A DNA stretch of 64,000 nt from Nocardioides cynanchi (lineage in GTDB: Bacteria > Actinomycetota > Actinomycetes > Propionibacteriales > Nocardioidaceae): assembly GCF_008761635.1 (NCBI RefSeq), contig NZ_CP044344.1:3844001-3908000 (forward strand), in the 5' to 3' direction. A program made the translations under genes and the position numbers. Shown in pieces: positions 18,135-26,823 of this stretch. Numbering within the stretch: position 1 is the first letter of the stretch; each line of letters starts with the position of its first letter. Below the pieces are notes generated by a model. It was not told the DNA's origin. It saw nothing but the letters and a program-made list of their open reading frames with translations, and did not search any database.

Positions 18135-20951
18135 ATGGCTGAGATGTCGGGGGGTCGACCCACGCCGCACGTCGTGGTGATCGGCGCCGGCGCGGCCGGC
18201 AGCCTCTCGACGCTGCACCTGGCACGCCGGGCCCGCCGTCGTGGCACCGCGCTCGACGTGACCCTGCTCGACCCCGCGCCGTACCGCGCGCGCGGGACCG
18301 CCTTCGGCACCACCGACGCCCGCCACCTGCTCAACGTCCCGGCGAGCGGGATGAGCGCCCTGCCGGAGGACCCCGGCCACTTCGTCGCCTGGCGTGCCCG
18401 GGCCCATCCCGACCTGCGGCCCGAGCCGGGTGTGTTCGCGCCCCGGGAGCAGTTCGGGCGCTACCTCGACGAGACCCTCGGCGCCGCCTTCGGTGACGAC
18501 GTACCGCTCGGGCTCAAGCACGAGCGGGTTCGTGCCGTCGGGATCCGCCGGGTCGGCGAGGGGCTCAGCGTCGAGACCGGCGACGGTGCCGAGGTCCGCG
18601 CCGATGCCGTGGTGCTGGCGACCGGCGAACGCAGCCCCGGTGTCGGGTGGGCACCCGGAGCGCTGCGCGACTCGGCGTTCTTCGTGCCGGACCCCTGGGC
18701 CCCCGGTGCGCTCGACGTCGTACGACGTGCCGCGGCCGGCCCGCCGGACGTGCTGCTCGTCGGCACCGGCCTCACGATGGTCGACGTCGTGCTGTCCCTG
18801 AGCGGCGACGACTCGCGCCCCGACCGACGCCTGCACGCGGTCTCTCGCGGCGGGGAGCTGCCCCGGCGGCACGCCGACGAGGTGCAGCTGGCCGCGATCC
18901 CCGAGATCGACGACTGGGGCCGCACGCTCGCCGACTACCGCGTGCGCGCCGCCGACCATCTCGCCCGGGTCCAGCGCGCGACGGGTGACTGGCGGCCGGG
19001 CGCCGACGGCCTGCGCACGGTCGTCCAGGCGCTGTGGCAGCGGCTCGACGAAGCCGATCGCGAGGAGTTCATCCGCACCGACGCCGGTGCCTGGGGTCGT
19101 CTCCGCCACCGCATGCCGCCGACGTCGGCGGACCTCCTTGCCGCGCTCGAGGCCGCTGAACGGCTCACCCGCGTCCCGGCCGAGGTGGTGGCCGCCGAGC
19201 CGCTGACCGGCGGTGGGCTCCGGGTCACGCTGTCCGACGGCACCGCCCGCGACGTGGGCTGGGTGGTCAACTGCACCGGCACCAGCGCGGCGATCGTCCC
19301 CGGGGTGGACCCGCTCGTCGACGCCCTGCTGACGACCCGCGGTGGGGTGGCCCTGGCGCGGACCGGCACCGCCGGGCTCGGGCTGGTCACCGTCGACGGT
19401 CGGCTGCGCGACTCCACCGGCACCACCGAGGCACCGATCTGGACCCTGGGCGCGCTGCGCCGCGGCGAGCTGTGGGAGTCGACGGCGGTCCCCGAGATCC
19501 GGACGCAGGCCGCCCAGCTGGCCGGCGCGGTGCTCGACGAGGTGGCTCCGCTGCCCCGGCGGCTGGCCGACGGCCGCCTGGTCGGTGGGCACCACCCCCG
19601 GGCCCGCCCGCGGGACCCGCTCGGGCTGCCGCTGTCGACCACGGCCGAGGCCGCCGCCTCCTACAACGCCGGCCTCGAACGCGTGATGCGGCTCCAGTCG
19701 GGTGGGGAGCAGCTGCTGCTCGAGGCGGTCGCGCTCGACCCCGGCTTCGCGGTGGCGCACGCCGCCCTGGCGATGCTCGGCCACGAGGCCGGCGCCGACG
19801 TCGATGTCCGGGCCTCGCTGGAGGCCGCGCGCACGGCGGCCCGGGCCCGCGCCGACGAGCGTGAGCGCAGCCTGGTCGACGTCGTCGGCCGCCGGGTCGA
19901 AGACGTCCGCCGCTCCGGGGCCACCGCGCTGATGAGCCACATCGCCCGGCACCCGCGCGACGTGCTCGCCGTCTCGGCAGCCGTGCCGACGATCGCGTTC
20001 TCCGGCGTCACCGACCTCCAGCAGGAGGCCTGGGAGCTGGTCGAGGGGCTCGCGCCGGCCTACGGCGACCACTGGTGGTACATCTCCCTGCTCGCGTTCA
20101 CCCGGCAGGACCAGTTCCGGCTCGACGAGGCGGGGCTGCTGGCGGAGAGCGCCCTGTCGTGCGAGCCGACCTCCGGGCACGCCGTACACGCCCAGACGCA
20201 CGTGCTCTACGAGACCGGCAAGCACGACGCCGGCCGGGCCTGGCTCGACCACTGGGTGACCGAGAGCGGGCGCGCGGCCAGCCATCGGGCGCACTTCTCG
20301 TGGCACGCCGCCCTGCACGAGCTCGCGCTCGGCGACACCGAGGCGGTGCGGCAGCGGTACTACTCCCAGCTGGCGCCGCCGACGGTCACCGGGGTCCGCG
20401 CCCTGATCGACTCCGCCTCACTGCTCTGGCGCTGGACCGTGACGACCGCGGGCTGGGACGCCGCCGCGGGATGTACGGCGTTCCCGGGCGAGGCCGCGCC
20501 GCCGCCGGTGGAGTGCGTGATCGAGGCCGCCGGCCCCGACCTCGTCGACCACCCGGAGACGCCCTTCGTCGCGCTCCATGCGGCCGTCGCCCTCGCCGCG
20601 GCCGGTGACCTGCCGAGACTGGCCCGGCTCCGCGACGAGTGCCAGGGCTCCTCGGAGCTGACCACCCGGACCACGGTGGCGACGGTCTGCGACGCCCTGC
20701 TCGCCGCCGGGGAGCAGGAGTGGGGCCGGGCCGCGCGGCTGCTCGCCGACGTCCTCCCTGGTCTCCCGCGGGTGGGTGGCTCGGCCGCCCAGCGCGAGAT
20801 CGTCGAGGAGACGCTGCTGTTCTGCCTGGTCAGCGACGGCCAGGCCGAGCGGGCGCTGACGCTGCTCGACGGCCGCCTCGACCGCCGTACCTCGCCCCTC
20901 GACCAGCGTCGGCAGGCCTCGCTCCGGCCGCCGCTGGGTGCCTCCGTCTGA
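18135..20951 (+). CDS. FAD/NAD(P)-binding protein fused to a TTC38-like repeat domain
   Basis: 938 residues in one uninterrupted frame from the ATG at 18135 (GAGAGAGGG upstream). Residues 10-480 form an FAD-NAD(P)-binding domain: dinucleotide motif VVVIGAGAAGSLSTLHLA, ARHLLNVPASGMSALP, second glycine loop LLVGTGLTMVDVVLSLS. From about residue 494 (DPLGLPLSTT) the sequence matches tetratricopeptide protein 38: ALDPGFAVAHAALAMLG, GHAVHAQTHVLYETGKHDAG, HFSWHAALHELALGD. Function unknown; FAD proteins of this type include N-hydroxylase-like enzymes. It could be two genes fused by loss of a stop, but codon use is even throughout. Confidence 0.85.
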   Translation: MAEMSGGRPTPHVVVIGAGAAGSLSTLHLARRARRRGTALDVTLLDPAPYRARGTAFGTTDARHLLNVPASGMSALPEDPGHFVAWRARAHPDLRPEPGVFAPREQFGRYLDETLGAAFGDDVPLGLKHERVRAVGIRRVGEGLSVETGDGAEVRADAVVLATGERSPGVGWAPGALRDSAFFVPDPWAPGALDVVRRAAAGPPDVLLVGTGLTMVDVVLSLSGDDSRPDRRLHAVSRGGELPRRHADEVQLAAIPEIDDWGRTLADYRVRAADHLARVQRATGDWRPGADGLRTVVQALWQRLDEADREEFIRTDAGAWGRLRHRMPPTSADLLAALEAAERLTRVPAEVVAAEPLTGGGLRVTLSDGTARDVGWVVNCTGTSAAIVPGVDPLVDALLTTRGGVALARTGTAGLGLVTVDGRLRDSTGTTEAPIWTLGALRRGELWESTAVPEIRTQAAQLAGAVLDEVAPLPRRLADGRLVGGHHPRARPRDPLGLPLSTTAEAAASYNAGLERVMRLQSGGEQLLLEAVALDPGFAVAHAALAMLGHEAGADVDVRASLEAARTAARARADERERSLVDVVGRRVEDVRRSGATALMSHIARHPRDVLAVSAAVPTIAFSGVTDLQQEAWELVEGLAPAYGDHWWYISLLAFTRQDQFRLDEAGLLAESALSCEPTSGHAVHAQTHVLYETGKHDAGRAWLDHWVTESGRAASHRAHFSWHAALHELALGDTEAVRQRYYSQLAPPTVTGVRALIDSASLLWRWTVTTAGWDAAAGCTAFPGEAAPPPVECVIEAAGPDLVDHPETPFVALHAAVALAAAGDLPRLARLRDECQGSSELTTRTTVATVCDALLAAGEQEWGRAARLLADVLPGLPRVGGSAAQREIVEETLLFCLVSDGQAERALTLLDGRLDRRTSPLDQRRQASLRPPLGASV

Positions 20952-21012
20952 ACCCTGACGACTCCGCCCACGAGCGTCGGGCCGCGCCCCGATCGGGCCG
21001 ACACGGAGGCCG

Positions 21013-21056
21013 CCGTGGGGCCGCTCCCGGTTCGGGGCTGGGAGCGGCCGCCACGG
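21013..21056. terminator. Bidirectional terminator
   Basis: Arms GGCCGCTCCC (21019-21028) and GGGAGCGGCC (21040-21049) are perfect. CCGTGG (21013-21018) and CCACGG (21051-21056) extend the stem past one bulged base, giving 16 pairs and an 11-nt loop. It lies between the convergent FAD/TTC38-like gene and the small secreted-protein gene. Confidence 0.85.
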
Positions 21057-21081
21057 CGGTGTCGGGTGGATCAGGACGGCA

Positions 21082-21399
21082 TCAGCACCAGGGGTAGACG
21101 AACAGGCTGCTGCTTCCGGCCCGGTGGTCGGCCAGCACCACGCTCAGCGGGAGCGGGTCCGGGAGGGCCGAGACATCGGTGCCGGCCCGGGGGGTGACGC
21201 CCAGGGCGACCGCGGTGGCGATCGGCAGCCCGCCCCGGGCCACGTCGTCGAGGAGGCCGGCGCTCTGAAGGGTCTTGATCCCCGCGTGCATGCACGCGAC
21301 ATCGGGCTTGCCGGCCGGCCTCGCGGAGGCGTGCGCGGGGAGGGCGACGGTGGCCACGGCTGCGCCGAGAGCGGCGAGGGTAGCGAGACGGGTTCGCAT
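21082..21399 (-). CDS. Small secreted protein, likely target of the adjacent MerR regulator
   Basis: 105 residues with a classical signal peptide (MRTRLATLAAL, cleavage near AHASA). The mature part is about 80 residues with an early Cys (DVACMHAG) and a C-terminal Cys (VYPWC), perhaps a disulphide. I do not recognise a family. The ATG at 21397-21399 has a near-ideal site (AAAGGAG, complement of about 21405-21411). Two TTTGTC repeats overlap its 5' leader, and two more lie toward the divergent CarH/LitR-like gene, so control by that regulator is likely. Confidence 0.8.
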   Translation of the reverse strand: MRTRLATLAALGAAVATVALPAHASARPAGKPDVACMHAGIKTLQSAGLLDDVARGGLPIATAVALGVTPRAGTDVSALPDPLPLSVVLADHRAGSSSLFVYPWC

Positions 21400-21408
21400 G
21401 GTGACTCC

Positions 21409-21482
21409 TTTGTCCAAAGTTTGTCGTAGGTCGGTGCGAGGAAGTCTGCCGACTGTCCCGGGTTTTGTCCAGCCTTTGTCCC
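21409..21482. promoter_or_regulatory. Two pairs of TTTGTC direct repeats with 11-bp spacing
   Basis: TTTGTC starts at 21409 and 21420 (11 bp apart) and again at 21464 and 21475 (11 bp apart). A weaker ACTGTCC lies at 21452. The first pair overlaps the leader and ribosome binding site of the small secreted-protein gene; the second lies 25-43 bp before the MerR gene start. Spacing by one helical turn fits head-to-tail binding. As I recall, B12-dependent CarH contacts 11-bp direct repeats in its operator. Confidence 0.7.
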
Positions 21483-21506
21483 AGGTAAGCGCTAGAGTGT
21501 CCCTCC

Positions 21507-22382
21507 GTGTACTCCGTCCAGCACGCCGCCCGGCTCACCGGGATCGCCCCGGACACGCTGAGGATGTGGGAACGCCGCTATCACGTGGTCGACCCCCAGC
21601 GCAGCGACGCCGGCTACCGGATGTACGACGATGCCGCGCTCGGCCGGCTCTCGGCGATGAGCGCGCTGGTGGCGGCCGGCTGGTCCCCGCGGCTGGCTGC
21701 CGAGCAGGTGAAGTCGGGCACCGCCACGGTCGGCAACGCCGTACCCGCTCCGCACGGCCCGCTGGACCTGCTGGTCTCCCTGGCCGCGGACCTCGACCCG
21801 GTCCGGTTGGAGACCGAGCTCGGCCGGGCCTTCGCCTCCGCGCCGTTCGAGACCCTGGTCGAGGACTGGCTGATGCCCGCCCTGACCCGCCTCGGCGAGG
21901 CCTGGGCGGCCGGCAGAGGATCGGTGGCGGGTGAGCACTTCGTCTCGGCCGGGGTGCAGCGCTACGTCGCGCGCGTCTTCGACGAGGCCGAGCCGCAACC
22001 AGGCGCTCCGCGGGTGCTGGTCGGTCTGTCCCGTGCGTCCCGCCACGAGCTCGGCGTGCTCAGCTTCGCCGCCCTGCTGCGGCGCAGCGGGGTGGAGGTC
22101 GTCTACATCGGTGCCGACGTGCCCTCCGACAGCTGGGTCGTGGCAGCGGCCGCTGCCTCGGTCGGGCACGTGGTGCTCGGCGTGCCGACAGCCGAGGACG
22201 TGCCGGCCGTCCGCGACACCGTGGCCGCACTGACCGCGGCGGCACCCGACCTCAGGATCCACGTCGGGGGCAGCCACCAGGACCGGATCGGTCCCCCTGC
22301 GCACCGGCTCGGCCACGGGCTCGTGGCGGCAGCGCGCGGGCTCGCTGCCGACGCGGGGATCGACCCCGGTCAGCTCTCCTGA
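21507..22382 (+). CDS. MerR family B12-binding regulator, CarH/LitR type
   Basis: 291 residues. The MerR HTH ([24 protein letters not shown], first 25 residues) is followed by a cobalamin four-helix domain and a Rossmann B12-binding domain. The photoreceptor signature Wx9EH is present (Trp133, Glu143-His144). The axial-ligand region reads SRHELG (His180): the His and xxG are kept but the usual acidic residue two before His is Ser. Such proteins bind adenosylcobalamin, repress in the dark and release DNA in light. GTG at 21507. The 3' end overlaps the convergent class I fumarase by 13 bp. Confidence 0.88.
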   Translation: MYSVQHAARLTGIAPDTLRMWERRYHVVDPQRSDAGYRMYDDAALGRLSAMSALVAAGWSPRLAAEQVKSGTATVGNAVPAPHGPLDLLVSLAADLDPVRLETELGRAFASAPFETLVEDWLMPALTRLGEAWAAGRGSVAGEHFVSAGVQRYVARVFDEAEPQPGAPRVLVGLSRASRHELGVLSFAALLRRSGVEVVYIGADVPSDSWVVAAAAASVGHVVLGVPTAEDVPAVRDTVAALTAAAPDLRIHVGGSHQDRIGPPAHRLGHGLVAAARGLAADAGIDPGQLS

Positions 22383-24079
22383 GATCGGACCCGGATCCCC
22401 GCGAGAGGCACGGTGACGGCGCCCGACGGGTCGGTGAAGAAGTCGTTGCCCTTGTCGTCGACCACGATGAACGCCGGGAAGTCGACCACCTCGATCTTCC
22501 AGACCGCCTCCATCCCGAGCTCGGGATACTCCAGCACCTCCACCGAGGTGATGCAGTCCTGCGCGAGCCGGGCGGCGGGGCCGCCGATCGAGCCGAGGTA
22601 GAACCCGCCGTGCTCGGCGCAGGCCTCGGTGACCTGCTTGCTGCGGTTGCCCTTGGCCAGCATCACCAGTGACCCGCCGGCCGCCTGGAACGTGCGGACG
22701 TAGGAGTCCATCCGACCCGCGGTGGTCGGCCCGAAGGACCCGCTCGCATAGCCCTCGGGGGTCTTCGCGGGGCCGGCGTAGTAGACGGCCATGTCCTTGA
22801 GGTACGACGGCATCTCCTCGCCGGCGTCGAGCCGCTCCTGGATCTTGGCGTGCGCGATGTCGCGGGCGACCACGAGGGGCCCGGACAGTGAGAGGCGGGT
22901 CTTCACGGGGTACTTCGTCAGCTCGGCCAGGATCTCGGCCATCGGCCGGTTGAGGTCGATCCGCACGACGTCGTCGTCCAGGTGCTCGTCGGTGGTCTCG
23001 GGTAGGTACGACGCCGGGTCGGTCTCGAGCTGCTCGAGGAACACCCCGTCGGCGGTGATCTTGCCCAGGGCCTGCCGGTCCGCGGAGCAGCTGACCGCGA
23101 TCGCGACCGGGCACGACGCTCCGTGCCGGGGCAGCCGGACCACCCGCACGTCGTGGCAGAAGTACTTGCCACCGAACTGCGCGCCGATCCCGAAACCTTG
23201 AGTCAGCTTGAAGACCTCTTCTTCCAGCTCGAGGTCGCGGAAGCCGTGCGCCGACAGGGATCCCGAGGTCGGCAGGTTGTCGAGGTAGTGCGCCGACGCG
23301 TACTTCGCGGTCTTCAGGGCGAACTCCGCGCTGGTGCCGCCGATCACCACGGCGAGGTGGTACGGCGGGCATGCGGCCGTGCCGAGCGAGCGGATCTTCT
23401 CGTCGAGGAAGGCCAGCATCCGCGCGGGGTTCAGCACCGCCTTGGTCTCTTGGTAGAGGAACGACTTGTTCGCCGAACCACCGCCCTTGGCCATGAAGAG
23501 GAACTTGTACTCCGGCGTCCCGTCGTGCGACGGGGTCGAGTAGAGCTCGATCTGTGCGGGCAGGTTGGTGCCGGTGTTCCTCTCCTCCCACATCGTCAGG
23601 GGCGCGAGCTGGGAGTAGCGCAGGTTGAGCTTCGTGTAGGCGTCGTACACGCCCTGGCTGATCGCCTCGCCGTCGTCGGCGCCGGTCAGCACGCCCTCGG
23701 ACTTCTTGCCCATCACGATCGCGGTGCCCGTGTCCTGGCACATCGGGAGCACGCCGCCGGCGGAGATGTTGACGTTCTTGAGCAGGTCGAGGGCCACGAA
23801 CCGGTCGTTGGCGCTGGCCTCGGGGTCGTCGATGATCCGGCGCAGCTGGGCCAGGTGTGCCGGGCGCAGGTAGTGCGCGATGTCGTGCATCGCCTCGGCG
23901 GTCAGCCGCCGGATCGCCTCGGGCTCGACCTCGAGGAAGGTCCGACCGCCCGCCTCTAAGGCGGTGACACCCTCGGTGGTCAGCAGCCGGTACGGCGTCT
24001 CGTCGGCGCCGATCGGCAGCAGGTCGGAGTAGTGGAACTCGGGGCCCGCCGCGGCGGTGGAGGGAACAGCAGCGCTCAC
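22370..24079 (-). CDS. Fumarate hydratase class I ([4Fe-4S], single chain)
   Basis: 569 residues from the GTG at 24077-24079, close to the length of E. coli FumA. The alpha part carries the cluster Cys in PMCQDTGTA and further Cys in GTAACPPYH and AVSCSADRQ. The beta part has the swivel region [14 protein letters not shown] and [15 protein letters not shown]. It hydrates fumarate to malate with an oxygen-labile iron-sulphur cluster. It coexists with class II fumC about 5 kb away. It is divergent from the LacI gene (63-nt gap) and overlaps the end of the MerR gene. Confidence 0.93.
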   Translation of the reverse strand: MSAAVPSTAAAGPEFHYSDLLPIGADETPYRLLTTEGVTALEAGGRTFLEVEPEAIRRLTAEAMHDIAHYLRPAHLAQLRRIIDDPEASANDRFVALDLLKNVNISAGGVLPMCQDTGTAIVMGKKSEGVLTGADDGEAISQGVYDAYTKLNLRYSQLAPLTMWEERNTGTNLPAQIELYSTPSHDGTPEYKFLFMAKGGGSANKSFLYQETKAVLNPARMLAFLDEKIRSLGTAACPPYHLAVVIGGTSAEFALKTAKYASAHYLDNLPTSGSLSAHGFRDLELEEEVFKLTQGFGIGAQFGGKYFCHDVRVVRLPRHGASCPVAIAVSCSADRQALGKITADGVFLEQLETDPASYLPETTDEHLDDDVVRIDLNRPMAEILAELTKYPVKTRLSLSGPLVVARDIAHAKIQERLDAGEEMPSYLKDMAVYYAGPAKTPEGYASGSFGPTTAGRMDSYVRTFQAAGGSLVMLAKGNRSKQVTEACAEHGGFYLGSIGGPAARLAQDCITSVEVLEYPELGMEAVWKIEVVDFPAFIVVDDKGNDFFTDPSGAVTVPLAGIRVRSQES

Positions 24080-24142
24080 CCCAGCAGCGTAGCGAGGGGT
24101 CACGCCAGTGCAGTCGTGCGCCTGCCGTGCCACACTTCCGCC

Positions 24143-25192
24143 GTGTCCCAGCCGCCGCGAAGTCCCTCGCGAGCGCGACCGGCGCCCACGCTCGAGGAGG
24201 TCGCGGCCCGCGCCGGGGTGTCGCGCGCGACCGCCAGTCGGGTGCTGCGTGGCCAGTCGAACGTCAGCGACGAGGCGCGGCAGGCCGTGCAGGCGGCGGC
24301 TGCGGAGATCTCGTACATGCCGAACAAGGCCGCCCGGGCTCTGGTCACGGGGCGCAGCGACTCCGTGGCGTTCCTGGTCGACGAGTCGGAGGAGCGGATG
24401 TTCACCGACCCGTTCTTCCTCGGGATGCTCCGCAGCGCCCAGGGGGCTGTCGCCGCCGCAGGGCTCCAGCTGGTCTTCACGGTGACGTCGCGGCGTGAGG
24501 ACCATGCGCAGTTCCTCGCCTACGCCGGCGGAGGGCACGTCGACGGCGTCCTGCTGCTGTCCCTGCACGGACAGGACCAGCTGCCCCAGCAGCTGGAGGC
24601 GCTGGGTGTGCCGACAGTGCTCAGCGGTCGCCCGTTGAGCGGCGACGAGTCACTGTTCTACGTGGATGCCGACAACACGGGCGGCGCCGAGATGGCCACC
24701 AGGTTCCTCCTCGCGACCGGGCGCGACGTCGTCGCCACGGTCGCCGGCCCGCAGGACATGTGTGCAGGGCAGGACCGTCTCGCGGGCTACCGGCTCGCTC
24801 TCGAGGCGTCCGGCCGCGCGTACGACGAGGGCCTGGTGGCCGCGGGTGAGTTCACCTCCCAGGGTGGACATGCCGCGATGACCCGGATCCTGGCCCGGCG
24901 GCCCGACGTGCAGGCGGTGTTCGCGGCCTCCGATCTCGCCGCGATCGGTGCCATCCGGGCGCTCGAGGAGCACGGGCGCAGCGTCGGCCGCGGTGCTGAC
25001 GACGTGGCCGTGGTCGGCTTCGACGACATCCGGGACGCCGCCCAGCAGCGACCGGCGCTGACCACGATCCGGCAGCCGATCGCGGAGCTGGGGGCCACCA
25101 TGAGCAGGCGTCTCCTGGAGCGCCTGACGGGTGACGAGCCGCCCCACCGGACGGTCCTCCCGGTCGAGCTCGTGGAGCGCGAAAGTGCCTGA
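24143..25192 (+). CDS. LacI family regulator, CebR-like
   Basis: About 349 residues. HTH and hinge helix are clear ([20 protein letters not shown] from residue 16; [16 protein letters not shown]). The periplasmic-binding-like effector domain is complete to the end. It sits directly upstream of a beta-glucoside ABC operon whose promoter holds a 16-bp palindrome close to the CebR box, so it is the probable repressor, released by cellobiose or a related sugar. GTG at 24143 is chosen; there is no good ribosome binding site. Confidence 0.88.
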   Translation: MSQPPRSPSRARPAPTLEEVAARAGVSRATASRVLRGQSNVSDEARQAVQAAAAEISYMPNKAARALVTGRSDSVAFLVDESEERMFTDPFFLGMLRSAQGAVAAAGLQLVFTVTSRREDHAQFLAYAGGGHVDGVLLLSLHGQDQLPQQLEALGVPTVLSGRPLSGDESLFYVDADNTGGAEMATRFLLATGRDVVATVAGPQDMCAGQDRLAGYRLALEASGRAYDEGLVAAGEFTSQGGHAAMTRILARRPDVQAVFAASDLAAIGAIRALEEHGRSVGRGADDVAVVGFDDIRDAAQQRPALTTIRQPIAELGATMSRRLLERLTGDEPPHRTVLPVELVERESA

Positions 25193-25235
25193 GCAAGCGG
25201 TTACCTAAAACTTCTTCGGCGGTTTCCCTTGACTT

Positions 25236-25251
25236 CGTGACGGCCGTCACA
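25236..25251. promoter_or_regulatory. CRP/GlxR-like site
   Basis: CGTGACGGCCGTCACA matches the TGTGA-N6-TCACA consensus of CRP-family regulators at all but the first base; the inner 14 bp (25237-25250) are a perfect palindrome. A TTGACT that could be a -35 element lies at 25229-25234 just upstream. Position at the front of a sugar operon fits cAMP-dependent global control. A hand match only. Confidence 0.6.
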
Positions 25252-25267
25252 GCATCCTTCGGTGTGC

Positions 25268-25283
25268 GTGAGAGCGCTCTCAC
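25268..25283. promoter_or_regulatory. CebR-like LacI operator
   Basis: A perfect 16-bp palindrome, GTGAGAGCGCTCTCAC. Its core TGAGAGCGCTCTCA differs from the known CebR box (TGGGAGCGCTCCCA) by one symmetric change. It lies 68 bp before the binding-protein start and just downstream of the CRP-like site, a good place for a repressor to block transcription. The adjacent LacI protein is the natural partner. Confidence 0.8.
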
Positions 25284-25350
25284 AGATCTCACGACAGCAG
25301 CAGCACCGAGCGGGGCGACCGCGCCCGGCCGATCAGGTCTAGGAGGACCC

Positions 25351-26709
25351 ATGCGTCTGAAGTCAAGCGGGAGTCGGGCCGGGATGTCCCTGCTGGGCGT
25401 CCTGACCGTCGCGAGTCTGGCGATCTCCGGCTGCGGTTCGAGCAGCAGCACCGCCGCCAACGGCGGTGCCGGCACCGGGCCCTGCGGGACGACCGCCGAC
25501 ACCACCTTGACGGTCGGGCTGTTCGGCACGATGGGGTTCAAGGAGAACGGCTTGTGGGACGCCTACCACCAGGTGTGCCCCAACATCACGATCAAGGAGG
25601 ACGACGTCGAGCAGTCGGCCGACTACTGGACCCGTCTCAAGACCCGCCTCGCGTCGGGCTCCGGACTCGACGACGTGCAGGGCATCGAGATCGGCTTCGT
25701 CGCCGATGTCGTGCAGAACCACGCGGACCAGTTCGTGAACTGGAACTCGGTGCCGAACGCGGCCGCGATCAAGTCGGAGTTCTTCCCGTTCAAGTGGCAG
25801 CTGGCCAGCACCACCGACGGCGCGAAGACCGTCGGTCTCGGCACGGACACGGGGCCGGAGGCGATCTGCTACCGCCGTGACCTGCTCAAGAAGGCCGGCA
25901 TGCCCAGTGACCCGAAGACGCTCGCCAGTGCCTGGTCGACCTGGAACGGCTTCATCGACTTCGGCAAGCAGTACGAGGCCTCGGCCACCAAGCAGTCCGG
26001 CTCCCACTTCGTCGACAGCGCGGCCAGCATCTTCTCCACCGCCGTCTACCAGGGGAAGAACGCCTACGACGACGACCAGGGTCAGCCGGACGTCGCCAAC
26101 AGTGACGGCGTGAAGGCCGCCTGGGGCTATGCGACCACCGCGGCGCAGGCGAAGATCACCGCCGGCCTCGAGCAGTTCTCTCCGACCTGGAACAAGGCGT
26201 TCTCCAACGGCGCCTTCGCCGCGCTGGCCTGCCCCACGTGGATGATGGGCTACATCCAGGGCCAGGCTGGTGACAGCTACGCCGGCAAGTGGGAGGTCGC
26301 GCCGGTGCTCCCCGGTGGCGCCACCAACTGGGGCGGCTCGTGGCTGGGGGTTCCCACCGCCTCGAAGAACAAGGCGGCAGCGATCGCCCTGGTCGAGTGG
26401 TTGTCGGCCAAGAAGCAGCAGGTGACGATGTGGACCTCGCCCAACCAGGGAGGCCACTTCCCGTCGAACTCCGAGGCGGCCGCAGACCCGGCGGTGAGCG
26501 GCGCCACCAGCGCCTACTTCAGCAACGCCCCGGTGGGCAAGATCTTCGGAGACATCGCCTCGCAGATGAAGATCCCGCCGATCGGGCTCTACGACACCCA
26601 GATCCAGCAGGCCCTGACCACGCAGCTGACCAACGTGGAGACCAAGGGCACGTCGCCCGACCAGGCGTTCCAGGACGCGCTCTCGGCGATCAAGCAGGTC
26701 ACGGGCTGA
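25351..26709 (+). CDS. Sugar ABC transporter substrate-binding lipoprotein (CebE/BglE-like)
   Basis: 452 residues. Lipoprotein signal with lipobox ISGC (Cys28), followed by a Ser/Gly linker and a complete SBP_bac_1 fold (DTTLTVGLFGTMGFKENGLWD; PNQGGHFPSNSEAAAD). It should capture a beta-glucoside such as cellobiose outside the membrane for the two permeases downstream; the substrate is inferred from the linked GH1 enzyme. ATG with AGGAGG at 25341-25346. A strong hairpin separates it from the permease genes. Confidence 0.9.
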   Translation: MRLKSSGSRAGMSLLGVLTVASLAISGCGSSSSTAANGGAGTGPCGTTADTTLTVGLFGTMGFKENGLWDAYHQVCPNITIKEDDVEQSADYWTRLKTRLASGSGLDDVQGIEIGFVADVVQNHADQFVNWNSVPNAAAIKSEFFPFKWQLASTTDGAKTVGLGTDTGPEAICYRRDLLKKAGMPSDPKTLASAWSTWNGFIDFGKQYEASATKQSGSHFVDSAASIFSTAVYQGKNAYDDDQGQPDVANSDGVKAAWGYATTAAQAKITAGLEQFSPTWNKAFSNGAFAALACPTWMMGYIQGQAGDSYAGKWEVAPVLPGGATNWGGSWLGVPTASKNKAAAIALVEWLSAKKQQVTMWTSPNQGGHFPSNSEAAADPAVSGATSAYFSNAPVGKIFGDIASQMKIPPIGLYDTQIQQALTTQLTNVETKGTSPDQAFQDALSAIKQVTG

Positions 26710-26715
26710 GGTTGT

Positions 26716-26760
26716 GAGTGAGCGGACCGTCGGCACCTGTCCCCGACGGTCCGCTCACTC
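26716..26760 (+). terminator. Intra-operon hairpin after the binding-protein gene
   Basis: Two perfect 18-bp arms, 26716-26733 and 26743-26760, around a 9-nt loop, starting 7 nt after the stop. Such hairpins after the first gene of ABC operons slow 3' decay or partly terminate, so that binding protein exceeds permease. No T run follows, so complete termination is unlikely. Confidence 0.85.
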
Positions 26761-26823
26761 CTTCATGGACGCGCCGACCGCCGGGTCCGGACAATGACGA
26801 CATCCGCCAGGAAGGGAGCTCAC

